The notes below the pieces were generated by a model. The model ran no database searches and was not told the DNA's origin. It worked only from the letters and a program-made list of their open reading frames with translations. From assembly GCF_003286085.1 (NCBI RefSeq), contig NW_020825343.1:62001-126000 (forward strand): a DNA stretch of 64,000 nucleotides. The letters run 5' to 3'. Shown in pieces: positions 49,597 through 61,000 of the stretch. Origin of the DNA: Drosophila persimilis. Its lineage: Eukaryota; Arthropoda; Insecta; Diptera; Drosophilidae. The number at the start of each line of letters is the position of its first letter. The first letter of the stretch is position 1. A program made the translations under genes and the position numbers.

Positions 49597-51101
49597 TTAT
49601 TCTTTGGGCGGTTCCTTCAACCGCATGTGCGGCTCCACAGTGGGCAGGGGCTTTGGCTTGGTGGGATCGTACTTGAAGGTCTTCACCAGCGGCCCTTTTC
49701 CAGCCTTGGCGAAGCGAATTTCATCCAGACGCTGTCGCTCCTCGATCTCCTTAGTGATCTTCATGTTGTCCCAGGCTGAAAGAGGATTTTAAGGTTACAA
49801 TAGGTCGTCCTTTAGGATGTATTTTTGGAGCTTACACTCTTTCATGCCTCCAACGAATCCCTTCTTCTTCGTAGGCAGCGCACTGGGTGCATGCGTCAGC
49901 ATCTTCTCAATCTTGAAGTATTCGCGAACTGAGGGAATACGCAGCACGGCCACCTGTCCCAGTGAGATGAAGTTACTGCATGCCCAATACGTTAAAATGG
50001 CCGCCGGGAAGTTCATTGTGAAGGGGAAGATGACAAGAGGCAGTGCTCGGAGCACATACTTCATCGTATTCATGTTGGCGGCCGACAGGCGGGCGCTGTC
50101 CGTTCCGATCTCGATGGTCAGGTAGAGCGTGGCGCTGGTGATCAAAGGCAGTATATAGAAAGGATCGGCCAGGGTCAGATCTTGGAACCACCAGAGTCCG
50201 CCATCCCTCATGGAGTCGACAGGCGTATTGGCCATCTGACGGAGGCCCATGAAAAAGGATATGAAGAGCGGTGCCTGGGCCAGTGGCACAATCATGTTCT
50301 TCAGCGGATTCACACCCTTATCCCGCATGAACAGCATCATCTCCTGGGCGTAGCGGGCAGACTCAATGGCGTTACCCGACTGCCTGGCCTCCGTCATCTT
50401 GAGTTGCAGCAACTGCATCTGTGGCATGTTGTTGTTCATCTTAGCCGAGTTCCGTTGGGCAAGAATCACAAGCGGAAAGATGATTGTGCGCACCACAAGC
50501 GTTCCCACGGCGATGGCACCCCACCAGGGCAGCTCCCAGGTGCAGTGCAGGAACTCCATGCAGTTTTGTACGACACCCACGGGCGTCCAGCCTCCCAGTC
50601 CGATCGAGGCGAATGTGGCCTCTCCAGCAGCATTCAACACATCTGAAGACACGTCCTCCACGGAAAATGCGGGCGGGGTCGGCGCCTCAGGAATATCGGG
50701 CAGATCGACTATCTCCTTGGTGGAAACCGATTCCGGCAGGCCCCCGGTGCCGGTGCTGGCAAAGCGCAGAGCACTTGATCCCATCAGCGCTGGAGGCACA
50801 AGCTTTTGTGGAGGAACCAGACACATTGAGTGCCTGGACAACTGGGCGCTCCAAATCCTGTGGCTGGCCAAGTGCATGTCTCTCCTGTTGGCGGGTGAGT
50901 TGTGCTATAGGGATGTGTCAAGATTAGTTGGTGTCCCTTCAATTCATAACAAGTTACCGCGTTTGCAGGTTATGTCATAGAGAACTCCATTCCGGCGCAC
51001 CGGCTGGCGGCATTTACCTGTGTGGCCAAGCGGGCGGTGGCCGCGTTAAGTGCTGCAGCCGCATTAGTTGCCCGCCATAGCTGCATCCTGTTTACCAGCA
51101 T
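49597..51101 (-). CDS. OXA1L: Oxa1/YidC-family mitochondrial inner-membrane insertase
   Basis: It inserts mitochondrially encoded and some imported proteins into the inner membrane. Three exons on the minus strand, 51018-51101, 49836-50904 and 49597-49775, join in phases 0 and 1 to give 443 aa. The acceptor CCCTATAG at 50905 keeps the frame with exon 1. Exon 1 encodes an Arg/Ala-rich N-terminus (MLVNRMQLWRATNAAAA...), a typical mitochondrial presequence. The Oxa1 domain spans roughly residues 150-355, with WWGAIAVGTLVVRTIIFPL as the first membrane segment. The NPLKNM loop and later hydrophobic segments (ILPLITSATLYLTIE and FTMNFPAAILTYWACS) follow. The C-tail is charged (KEIEERQRL...), as expected for the ribosome-binding matrix tail. 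The single-exon reading that runs through the last intron (49776-49835) to a stop in it was rejected. Confidence 0.95.
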
Positions 51102-54095
51102 CGTACAGTTTTAATTTAGCAAATTGTTAATTTCTGTTTTGCTTCGTTTTGCTCCGCAGGCCTGCGGAAAAGAGATGGAAGATGTAAATTCCAGTGTTAA
51201 TGGCAAAACGGCGGCAGTCAGCTGTGTGTGTCACATCGCGCCACCTGGCGGCTGTGCTGCCGTTGGTTCTTTGGCGGTAAAAATTTGAATTTCAATCTTT
51301 GGCTTACTTTTCCTCTACGCTGTCAAAGTTTTTAATAGAATTTTGTTAAGCAGGAATTTAATGTTGACGTGAAAAATGAGTTTTAATTGACAAACCAAAA
51401 GGTCTGATCTAGTTTTGAAAATTGAATCAATTAGCACAGCAATTTACGATTTGCTTTCGCTTGGCCATAAAAATATTTGCAAATTTTATGACTGACATCC
51501 CGGAAGGCCAACGGGTTCCTGCTAGCCAGTGTCGTGAGCCAACGGAAAATGTTAAAAGTCAATGCGACATATTTGGCATACAAAATTATGTCACTAAAAT
51601 GCTTCAGTTTCGCTCAAATTAATTGGTTAATATTCATTCAATTCGATACCCTTATCCATGGCTAAGGCCTCACTCGTTTGGCACAAGCATCCATACGATT
51701 GGAAGTAGCCAGTAAATCTAGCGTATTGCCGATTCGAGCTGGTCTACTTCCACTGTCCATTTCTCATTATGAATACTGATACACATTATATTAAGATTGG
51801 GAAAAATAAATTATAAATCTCGACTCGTTGGAACGCCCTCATTTGAATAATGCTGAAACCCGAGAGATTATACATACATAGGTGTTCAAAATGCGAATTG
51901 GTCTCGACCCCAGAATCGGAGTGAATCGCCAAACCATTGACGCGCTTTGACATGCACAACTAATTTGTTTATTAAACCAAAGGGGAAACAACAAATGCAA
52001 AGTCAAACACGCGAGATATTATATCACTTAGAAACTAGTTTATTGGCTTTGAGTTAAATATGAGTTTTGCCTCTGCTGCGTGGTCGGCAGATGCATCTTT
52101 TTGTATACCAAATCAAATACAAAGAAGATGATCGCCACTAAGTAGCTACTATAGTCAAATGTCGAACGCATGATGAGAAGATTGACACCTTTAAAGGATT
52201 GACAAATTTTACTACGATGATTTTATGGGGAAATGCTTTTGATCTTCCACTAAAACGCCTACCTATACATTTTCCTATAATTTATTTAAATTTTTCCCGA
52301 ATTTCCTCAGTGTTGAAGGTTGATATTAAGTGCCAATCAATACAGATGCAAAATACGTGAGGAGATACGTAGATACCATACCCGTCACTTTTAGTTTTTT
52401 TTTTTTATGAGGTAGCCAACATAAAATGTAATCAATTAATGAAACCCAATTTTGACATTTTACATGGAACTGATAGGGAGTTTTTTCGTATAAGCTTTCA
52501 ATGCTCTTATGGAGTATAAATCTTAAAACTAAACTTAAAGGAAATAAAATCAGTGGATAGTGGCACTATTATCATTTCTCATCGATCAGGTCGATGATTT
52601 CACTTTCCGTACAAGCCATAAAGTTAAATTTTATGACTTTCGTGTTCTCAGCGACGCGGCGGACAGACTTCTTCAAGGTCAGACTCAGACCGACCCCCTA
52701 TGTTGATTTATGCCGTTCGCACATCACACCAACTATCATCAGCATAGTGGAATGAAAGTAGTTTGCAAAGGAATAATTTTAGCCCGTACATATGTGAGCT
52801 TATGATGTATGTAAGCTGTACAATACTTTTTTGTATCGCTGTTCGAAAAAGGGACGAATTGATTTCTTGGTTAATGCTTGGATATCATCTCTCTCAAGTG
52901 GAGGGGATCTCAAGAGAGAGTGAAGAAAGAGGAACCACCTCCTCTGTTATGTTCATTTTTGCATTTCGTTTATCATCTTTCCGCCCAATGAACTATTTGA
53001 TCAGAATAATACAATATTTGGTGGTTCCATTTTTCTCTGCATTATCTCTCTCTCACCAGTCGATCTTGCACAACCTCGTGGAAGGAATAGCGTAGTCACT
53101 GCAGTTTCATTAGTTCCTTCTGGATGATCTGATATGATCTAGATTCCGCGATTTGGCAACTAATATACCCCCATATACTCTTTGCATATGGAGAGTTACT
53201 AAGAAAGAAACCTATCCTTCCAGAGACTTAATTCCTTAATTAGCCCAATCCCATTTCCTCATCTCAATATCTACATAGCAATTGAGTGCAGATCACTGTG
53301 CAGGGCAGGCGCTAGAATATGATATTTAAAATATAGCATTAAAGGTGCCGGTGCCGCAAGAGACACGAGACGTTTTGTGTCGATAGATGCATATGTAGAT
53401 GGGGCTTCGCGGCTAAGGCGTTGGCTGGCAACGGGTAAATCCTGTTTGATATCTTATTTTGACTATTAATTAAGTATTAACTCAGTTTTATGGGCCAATT
53501 TGTTAAACGCACACATTTCAGCGCCTCTCGCACACCTGTGTATGTACATACGTGCATTACTAGTAAAGCTCCGTTCGGTTTGGCACTTGGCAACGGAAGA
53601 ACTGAGGGCTCGAGGGACGGGACGGGACGGGACGAAGAAGCATCGTAAAACGCGAACTGTAAAAGTTAAGCTTTTGGGCAGGCCAGGCCAAAAGTGGAAC
53701 CATAAATTATGCTAAATACGTATTGGCACTACTCGTACGCTACATGCTATTTCAAATGCATTTAATTAAGTGTGTCTTTTTGGGTGTGCCGGGTAGGTTT
53801 TTCAGACTAGACCCAAACCCAGACCCGGACCAGACCTAGGCTAAGCGGCGACATTGACATTGCCGCATGTGGAGATACTTTTAACTTTTGCTCTTTGCAG
53901 CCCAGCCCACACACACACCACACTCTGCTCTCGCAGCATGAGATGGAAATTGGAAGACATCGAGCCGCCGCCGATGCTCTAGTTTGGCCAATACTTTTGG
54001 TTGGCTTATTGTTATTTAGATGTGTTTCCTGCAGTCCGGCGTAAAAGTTGTTTGGGTGGATCGGGTTTCGTCGATTGAGAATTTGGATTCAAATC
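51102..54095. other. intergenic region between OXA1L and the cuticle gene
   Basis: Mostly A/T-rich sequence with no recognisable gene. The only coding-like segment is the short minus-strand stretch at 52572-52697, listed separately. Two small plus-strand frames (51422-51622 and 52763-53095) lack an ATG start and have no motif. A GGGAC pentamer block occurs near 53612-53634. Confidence 0.6.
52572..52697 (-). pseudogene. short coding-like segment, possible terminal exon or gene relic
   Basis: The minus strand is open for 41 codons and then stops. It reads like real protein: LTLKKSVRRVAENTKVIKFN, then FMACTESEIIDLIDEK and stop. The first stop upstream is a TAG overlapping a weak acceptor-like CAACATAG. 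The only in-frame ATG is internal. No upstream partner exon is visible, and I do not recognise the family. It may be the last exon of a gene, a decayed gene or chance. Confidence 0.25.
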
Positions 54096-54109
54096 AGTCT
54101 GATGTTTGG

Positions 54110-54147
54110 TATAAAAACATTTGCAATTGGCCACAGAGTCATCATTC
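54110..54147 (+). promoter_or_regulatory. core promoter of the Cpr67Fa-like gene (TATA + Inr)
   Basis: TATAAAA at 54110-54116 is followed by a consensus initiator TCATTC at 54142-54147. This puts the start at about 54144, roughly 34 bp downstream of the TATA. The start codon follows after a 52-bp leader. TATA promoters of this kind are usual for stage-regulated cuticle genes. Confidence 0.8.
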
Positions 54148-54195
54148 AGAGTCTCACAGTCCCAGACAAACGAACTCCTCCTCACTTCTACCAAG

Positions 54196-54729
54196 ATGTT
54201 CCGCTACGTAAGTATCCAGGATATTGGAAGAACTCCAGCTCATGGAGAGCCAGAGATCAGCTAACCGAGTGCTCCTATCCAATCACATCCAAAACAGATG
54301 CTCGTCGCCTCCGCCGTCCTGGCCTGCGCCTATGCCGCCGCATCCTACAACACCGATGCCTCCGCTTACGTGGTGAAGAACAGCGCTGACATCCAGCCCG
54401 AGGGACAGTACACGTACCAGTACGAGACCAGCAACGGCATCGCCGCCCAGGAGTCCGGACTTGGAGGCTACCAGGCCACCGGAGGATACTCCTACTACTC
54501 GCCGGAGGGACAGCTTGTCCAGATCTCCTATGTGGCCGATGAGAACGGCTACCAGCCCCAGGGTGATCTCCTGCCTACTCCCCCACCAATCCCAGCTGCC
54601 ATCCTGAAGTCCCTGGAGTACATACGCACCCACCCTCAGTACCAGGAGCCACAGCAGCAGTACCAGCAGGTGCAGCAGCAGCAATACCGCAGCCCCGCTC
54701 GTTTCCAGAACAAGCGCGTCTACGGTTAA
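54196..54729 (+). CDS. Cpr67Fa1: RR-1 cuticular protein
   Basis: A secreted structural protein of the cuticle that binds chitin through its Rebers-Riddiford domain. Exon 1 (54196-54207) encodes only Met-Phe-Arg-Tyr and joins in phase 0 to exon 2 (54298-54729). A tiny first exon interrupting the signal peptide is typical of this family. The product is 147 aa. The signal peptide (LVASAVLACAYAA) is followed by the RR-1 core: YQYETSNGIAAQESG, then YYSPEGQLVQISYVADENGY and PPPIPAAILKSLEYI. The C-tail is Gln/Tyr-rich. The MFRYMLVASAVLACAY start and genomic position suggest the Cpr67Fa1/Fa2 pair. Only one copy is in this window, so which paralogue it corresponds to is unsure. A poly(A) signal AATAAA is at 54794-54799. 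Confidence 0.92.
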
Positions 54730-54799
54730 GCAGCGACTCCAGTCGTCATCTGCAAATGTTTATAAAAGCTTTATTATTTTTTTTTTTTAAATGAATAAA

Positions 54800-55307
54800 T
54801 GTTATTGAGGAGAAAACAAATTTGAAAAGTTGTTCAAAAAACGGTTCATGCACCGAAAACGGTGTCGCAAACGCACTTTCTGGATTAGATCCCAGGGTCC
54901 CCAGGTTCATGTCTTCTACCGCCGAACACCCTACACCCCACACCCTCTCTGGCCATAAACTGCTATGCCGCGATCCTCTCCTTATACCCCGTCAGGTAAA
55001 GTTATTAACTTATTATTTATTCATTTACTTTATTTAACTCTTCCTTTCATTTTACCAGGTAGCCCCTCTGGTGCCCAGGAATACCTCAAGCATGCCCGCG
55101 CCCACTTTTATGTTTATCATCGTTTACCAGGGACTTCGCCCTTCTGATCTTCCAGTTCATATGAGCGAGTGTACGCTTGATTCTGCTGTAGTTCCTCGTC
55201 CTTTCGGGAGGTCCAAGGGATGTGCTCCCGGCTCGAATGCTGTCTGCCCTGTTGCGGGCCATAGCCACTGCAGCAGGGACCAGTGATCGATGGCGGAATC
55301 GTTGGCT
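54800..55307. other. flank between cuticle gene and palindrome, with exon-like minus-strand ORF
   Basis: The plus strand has an intron-like segment (GTCAG|GTAAAG at 55008 to TTTTACCAG at 55059). The minus strand has an open frame (55117-55320) reading GPQQGRQHSSREHIPWTS, then DEELQQNQAYTRSYELEDQK, ending GKR and stop. Its right end lies inside the left arm of the palindrome. Two further frames over the same bases are also open, so coding status cannot be settled. I see no domain I recognise. Confidence 0.3.
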
Positions 55308-55652
55308 CCGAATCAAACACTGGGCTTCAGCTTCGAGTGGCGTAAGTGAATCAGTACATAATTGTGGACATGTTTTAAAATACATCTTCTTTCACATCAC
55401 ATCTTCGCTACGCTTTGCCACAAACCGAGTCGCATCCGATTTTCCCCGCCAAAACGGAGTCCCAAACAAGCATTACCGAGGCGTATTCGAGACAGAACGA
55501 GTCCAATCCCAGCCAGACAGAACCGTATCCCAGCAGGACAGAAGCGCACCCCTTGCAAGATCAGAACCCAATAAGCCATCGTCATCCTTCGACCTGGCCA
55601 TCGACAACAAGGAATTTCCCTATGGCAAACAAGGGAGGGGCCACGCGGGCTT
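55287..55652 (+). pseudogene. broken left copy of an unrecognised gene's 3' part
   Basis: The plus strand encodes PNQTLGFSFE before a GTAAGT donor at about 55346. The intron acceptor present in the right copy (CTTCACAGAGGG) is replaced here by unrelated bases, so splicing should fail. The second exon keeps its frame to the stop (ERVQSQPDRTVSQQDRS, then SSSFDLAIDNKEFPYGKQ, ending GRGHAGF). An AATAAA follows at about 55746. The parental gene is not recognised. It looks like a Ser/Pro/Gln-rich protein. Confidence 0.5.
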
Positions 55653-57457
55653 CTAGACTCTAAAAAGATATCGTTGTTGTTAGGTTCAAGATAGATACAA
55701 ATGTTTTCCACTAGTTTATTCATTTATACTAAGCTTAGTTTTGATGAATAAAACTATTGAAAAATCATCCTTGCTATATTCTGTATTGGCACGCCCAGAT
55801 CGGCTCTCAAATTTCGGAGGAAACTCATTTTTTTGATTGGGGAAAAAGTCCTTGATCCTTGATAAGGACTGGCCGTCGATCACAAGAAGCCATCGCTCGA
55901 CCAGATCGGGCCACAAATAGCCGTCAAAACTAATTATGTATGGTTGTTGTTGGAGTCCTTACCGAAGGATCAAGGAAATTGTTCAGATCACGGCGGGCCA
56001 TGGCACCTTTCGATCAGGCCACAAAGAAAGGAGAAACCAAGATATATATGTCTGGAGAATATATCCTTGATCCTTGGTCCTTGATAAGGACTCCATCAGA
56101 TCAGGAAAATCTTTCCGAACACAGGAAGCCTTCGCACGTCCCCATTGGGCGACAAATAGGGAAGAAAACAAAACTGGCTTGTAATTTTTAATTTTTTAAA
56201 TGTAGTCATGTAACTCGCGTCAAATGGCTGGGATACCAGGCGAACAGAAATCAGCAGAAGGTCCAATTTCTTAATTTTGGAGCCCCAAAAGTATGCACCA
56301 CTTTTTTGCATTTTCTAAAGTTGCTTGCTGCTGATTTCTGTTCGCCTGGTATCCCAGCCATTTGACGCGAGTTTTGTTTTTAATAAAAACTTTGTATGTA
56401 CGGTGGCGCACCTATCGGTGATTTCTTGAACTACATTTAAAATAATAACAAATTACAAGCCAGTTTTTTTTCTCCGTTATTTGTGGGCCGATCTGGGCTT
56501 GCGACGGCTGCCTGTGCTCGGAGAAATGTCCCTGATATTATGAAGTCCTTTCCAAGGACCACGGATATCAATGATCAAAAATACTAATTTTCTCCGCTAT
56601 TTATGGCCCGATCTGGGCGTGCAACAGCTTCCTGTGTTCGGAAAGATTTTCCTGATCTGATGGAGTCCTTATCAACGACCAATGATCAAGGATATTTTCT
56701 CCAGACATATATATCTTGGTTTCTCCTTTCTTTGTGGCCTGAGCGAAAGGTGTCATGGCCCGCCGTGATCTGAAAAATTTCCTTGATCCTTCGGTAAGGA
56801 CTCCAACAACACCAACCATACATAATTAGTTTTTACGGCCATTTGTGGCCCGATCTGGTCGTGCGATGGCTTCTTGTGATCAATAAAATGTCCTTGATTT
56901 AATGAAGTCCTTATCAAGGATCAAGGACCTTTTCCCCAATCAAAAAAATTGAGTTTCCTCCGCAATTTGAGAGCCGATCTGGGCGTGCCACGCCTTTTTG
57001 TAATCGGGATAGTTTCCCCAATACAGAATACAGCAAGGATGATTTTTCAATAGTTTTATTCACTAAAACTTAGCTTAGTATAAATTAATAAACTAGTGGA
57101 AAACATTTGTATCTATCTTAAACCTAACAACAACGATATCTTTTTAGAGTCTAGTAGCCCGCGTGGCCCCTCCCTTGTTTGCCATAGGAAATTCCTTGTT
57201 GTCCATGGGCAGGTCGAAGGATGACGATGGCTTGTTGGGTTCTGATCTTGAAAGGGGTGCGTTTCTGTCCGGCTGGGATACGGTTCTGTCTGGCTGGGAT
57301 TGTACTCGTTCTGTCTCGACGACGCCTCGGTTATGCTTGGATACGACTCGATTTGTGGCAAAGCCCTCTGTGAAGGAAGATATATTTTAAAATATGTCCA
57401 CAATTATATACTGATTCACTTACGCGTCTCGAAGCTGAAGCCCAGTGTTTGATTCGG
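55308..57457. repeat. ~2.15-kb near-palindrome (inverted duplication), candidate hairpin-RNA locus
   Basis: The left arm (55308-56257) and right arm (56328-57457) are reverse complements over most of their length, with high visible identity. The loop is only ~70 bp. From outside inward each arm holds an exon end with a GTAAGT donor, an intron, a second exon with stop codon, a 3'UTR with AATAAA, then degenerate ~115-125-bp tandem units sharing the word 'CCAGATCGGGCCACAAATA'. The innermost 47 bp (56211-56257 and 56328-56374) pair almost perfectly. The right arm is longer, with at least one extra tandem unit. Transcription across it would give a long double-stranded hairpin. Alternatives are a foldback transposon or a simple inverted gene duplication. 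Confidence 0.85.
56211..56374. repeat. central hairpin of the palindrome
   Basis: 47-bp arms starting AACTCGCGTCAAATGGCTGG (56211-56257) pair with 56328-56374 around a ~70-bp A/T-rich loop. They are essentially perfect complements, more so than the outer arms. Confidence 0.9.
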
Positions 57458-57516
57458 CGGCGTATGAATGGCCGGCTTACGAAGACTTGGAAAATCCTGC
57501 TTTGACTACGAAGTGC
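57142..57516 (-). pseudogene. right copy of the same gene fragment, spliced but frameshifted
   Basis: On the minus strand, an exon (possible acceptor AAAGCAG, then DFPSLRKPAIHTPPNQTLGF) ends at a GTAAGT donor near 57423. The intron is about 53 bp (acceptor CTTCACAG near 57370). The next exon reads GFATNRVVSKHNRG, then ERVQSQPDRTVSQPDRNA and SSSFDLPMDNKEFP. There one base of a C run is missing relative to the left copy, which shifts the frame (reading on into MANKGGATRATRL) away from the left copy's GRGHAG ending. Upstream exons are not visible. The two copies are therefore broken in different ways and converge on each other. Confidence 0.5.
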
Positions 57517-57744
57517 CTAATAATAATCTATGAATGATTGGTACGACCATGTCTTACGAATTCGAATCTGAAGATTATCTGAAGATGAGTAAATGGAAAT
57601 ACCGTAAAAAACATATTAAATATCACTTTAATACAAATTGGTTCAAAATATTAGCTACGCTTTCTTTTTAATATTTTCTGAAAACTTTCAACTCTTTTTT
57701 CGTTAACTTCAATTTTAAAATAGCTTTTTTCCCGTTAAAAAGGC
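57458..57744. other. A/T-rich spacer between palindrome and satellite
   Basis: It contains the upstream part of the right gene copy to about 57516, then A/T-rich DNA without repeats or coding potential. It separates the palindrome from the first, inverted satellite monomer. Confidence 0.6.
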
Positions 57745-58085
57745 AGATTTTTGGAAAATTCAATGATGTAACCATCATGATTTTTTGCGAAAATCGTGAT
57801 AAGCTGGATGTCCTGTTTTCTGATGCCAATCGGTTGGCAGGACTCTCCCCATCACGAAAAGTCATGCCACCCTTAGATCGGCCGCTGTTCAGCCTATTTA
57901 TATGTAGCGTGCAGAAAAAACCAGTATTTGCATGATGCGTAAATCCAAATCTTCCGAAGGCTGTATTTCAGACAAATAGGGCCAGATCCGCGAAGGACCA
58001 ACTCTCCCAGGATCGCAAGGATCCAGCCTGTCGAACGGCATCAAAATCTCAACTACGAAAATGAGGCCGATTTTTGGCAAAATCA
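57745..58085 (-). repeat. diverged inverted L-type satellite monomer at array edge
   Basis: Read on the minus strand, this segment matches the 319-bp L monomer, including the 134-bp block that S monomers lack, but with many substitutions. Its junction with the forward array near 58080-58120 is palindromic: CCGATTTTTGGCAA faces TTGCCAAAAATCGG around AATGATGGTTACATCATT. Edge monomers escaping homogenisation are expected to diverge. Confidence 0.8.
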
Positions 58086-61000
58086 ATGATGGTTACATCA
58101 TTAAAATTGCCAAAAATCGGCCTCATTTTCGAGGTCGAGATTTTGATGCCGATCGACAGTCTGGACGATCACGATCCTGGGAGAGTAGGTCCTCCCCCGA
58201 TCTGGCCCTATTTGACTGAAATATAGCATTCCGAAGAGATGGATTTGCGTATCTTTGAGATACTGGTCTCTTCTGCACGCTATATCTCTGCAATACAGCG
58301 GCCCATCGGCGTGCGGCATGTCTTTTCGGGATGGGGCGAGTCCTGCCAATCTACTGCGACCCTGGGAGAGTAGGTCCTCCCCCGATCTGGCCCTATTTGC
58401 CTGAAATATAGCCTTGCGAAGAGTTGGATTTGCGTATCTTTGAGATACTGGTCTCTTCTGCACGCTATATCTCTGCAATACAGCGGCCCATCGGCGTGCG
58501 GCATGTCTTTTCGGGATGGGGCGAGTCCTGCCAATCGACTGCGATCGGAAAAAAGGACATCCATTTCATCACGATTTTCGCAAAAAATCATGATGGTTAC
58601 ATCATTAAAATTGCCAAAAATCGGCCTCATTTTCGAGGTCGAGATTTTGATGCCGATCGACAGTCTGGATCCTCACGATCCTGGGAGAGTAGGTCCTCCC
58701 CCGATCTGGCACTATTTGCCTGAAATATAGCTTTGCGAAGAGTTGGATTTGCGTATCTTTGAGATACTGGTCTCTTCTGCACGCTATATCTCTGCAATAC
58801 AGCGGCTGATCGGCGTGCGGCATGTCTTTTCGGGATGGGGCGAGTCCTGCCAATCTACTGCGACCCTGGGAGAGTAGGTCCTCCCCCGATCTGGCCCTAT
58901 TCGCCTGAAATATAGCCTTGCGAAGAGTTAGATTTGCGTATCTTTGAAATACTGGTCTCTTCTGCACGCTATATCTCGGCAATACAGCGGCCGATCGGCG
59001 TGCGGCATGTCTTTTCGGGATGGGGCGAGTCCTGCCAATCGACTGCAATCCTGGGAGAGTAGGTCCTCCCCCGATCTGGCCCTATTTGACTGAAATATAG
59101 CATTCCGAAGAGTTGGATTTGCGTATCTTTGAAATACTGCTCTCTTCTGCACGCTATATCTCTGCAATACAGCGGCTGATCGGCGTGCGGCATGTCTTTT
59201 CGGGATGGGGCGAGTCCTGCCAATCTACTGCAATCCTGGGAGAGTAGGTCCTCCCCCGATCTGGCCCTATTTGACTGAAATATAGCATTCCGAAGAGTTG
59301 GATTTGCGTATCTTTGAGATACTGGTCTCTTCTGCACGCTATATCTCTGCAATACAGCGGCTGATCGGCGTGCGGCATGTCTTTTCGGGATGGGGCGAGT
59401 CCTGCCAATCGACTGCAATCCTGGGAGAGTAGGTCCTCCCCCGATCTGGCCCTATTTGACTGAAATATAGCATTCCGAAGAGTTGGATTTGCGTGTCTTT
59501 GAGATACTGGTCTCTTCTGCACGCTATATCTCTGCAATACAGCGGCTGATCGGCGTGCGGCATGTCTTTTCGGGATGGGGCGAGTCCTGCCAATCGACTG
59601 CAATCCTGGGAGAGTAGGTCCTCCCCCGATCTGGCCCTATTTGACTGAAATATAGCATTCCGAAGAGTTGGATTTGCGTATCTTTGAGATACTGGTCTCT
59701 TCTGCACGCTATATCTCTGCAATACAGCGGCCGATCGGCGTGCGGCATGTCTTTTTGGGATGGGGCGAGTCCTGCCAATCGACTGTCATCGGAAATAAGG
59801 ACATTCATTTCATCACGATTTTCGCAAAAAATCATGATGGTTACATCATTAAAATTGCCAAAAATCGGCCTCATTTTCGAGGTCGAGATTTTGATGCCGA
59901 TCGACAGTCTGGATCCTCACGATCCTGGGAGAGTAGGTCTTCCCCAGATCTGGCCCTATTTGCCTGAAATATAGCCTTGCGAAGAGTTGGATTTGCGTAT
60001 CTTTGAGATACTGGTCTCTTCTGCACGCTATATCTCTGCAATACAGCGGCTGATCGGCGTGCGGCATGTCTTTTCGGGATGGGGCGAGTCCTGCCAATCG
60101 ACTGTCATCGGAAAAAAGGACATCCATTTCATCGCGATTTTCGCAAAAAATCATGATGGTTACATCATTAAAATTGCCAAAAATCGGCCTCATTTTCGAG
60201 GTCGAGATTTTGATGCCGATCGACAGTCTGGACGATCACGATCCTGGGAGAGTAGGTCCTCCCCCGATCTGGCCCTATTTGACTGAAATATAGCCTTGCG
60301 AAGAGTTGGATTTGCGTATCACGAGCCTGGGAGAGTAGGTCTTCCCCAGATCTGGCCCTATTTGCCTGAAATATAGCCTTGCGAAGAGTTGGATTTGCGT
60401 ATCTTTGAAATACTGGTCTCTTCTGCACGCTATATCTCTGCAATACAGCGGCTGATCGGCGTGCGGCATGTCTTTTCGGGATGGGGCGAGTCCTGCCAAT
60501 CTACTGCGACCCTGGGAGAGTAGGTCCTCCCCCGATCTGGCCCTATTCGCCTGAAATATAGCCTTGCGAAGAGTTAGATTTGCGTATCTTTGAAATACTG
60601 GTCTCTTCTGCACGCTATATCTCTGCAATACAGCGGCCGATCGGCGTGCGGCATGTCTTTTCGGGATGGGGCGAGTCCTGCCAATCGACTGCAATCCTGG
60701 GAGAGTAGGTCCTCCCCCGATCTGGCCCTATTTGACTGAAATATAGCATTCCGAAGAGTTGGATTTGCGTATCTTTGAAATACTGGTCTCTTCTGCACGC
60801 TATATCTCTGCAATACAGCGGCTGATCGGCGTGCGGCATGTCTTTTCGGGATGGGGCGAGTCCTGCCAATCTACTGCGACCCTGGGAGAGTAGGTCCTCC
60901 CCCGATCTGGCCCTATTTGCCTGAAATATAGCTTTGCGAAGAGTTGGATTTGCGTATCTTTGAGATACTGGTCTCTTCTGCACGCTATATCTCGGCAATA

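Noticed and set aside
49795-50877. Single-exon 360-aa version of OXA1L
   Set aside because: It starts after the presequence exon and ends in the last intron. The three-exon model gives a presequence and the charged C-tail.
52763-53095. 110-codon plus-strand frame in the OXA1L-cuticle gap
   Set aside because: It begins at TTG with no early ATG, lacks recognisable motifs and sits in A/T-rich intergenic DNA.
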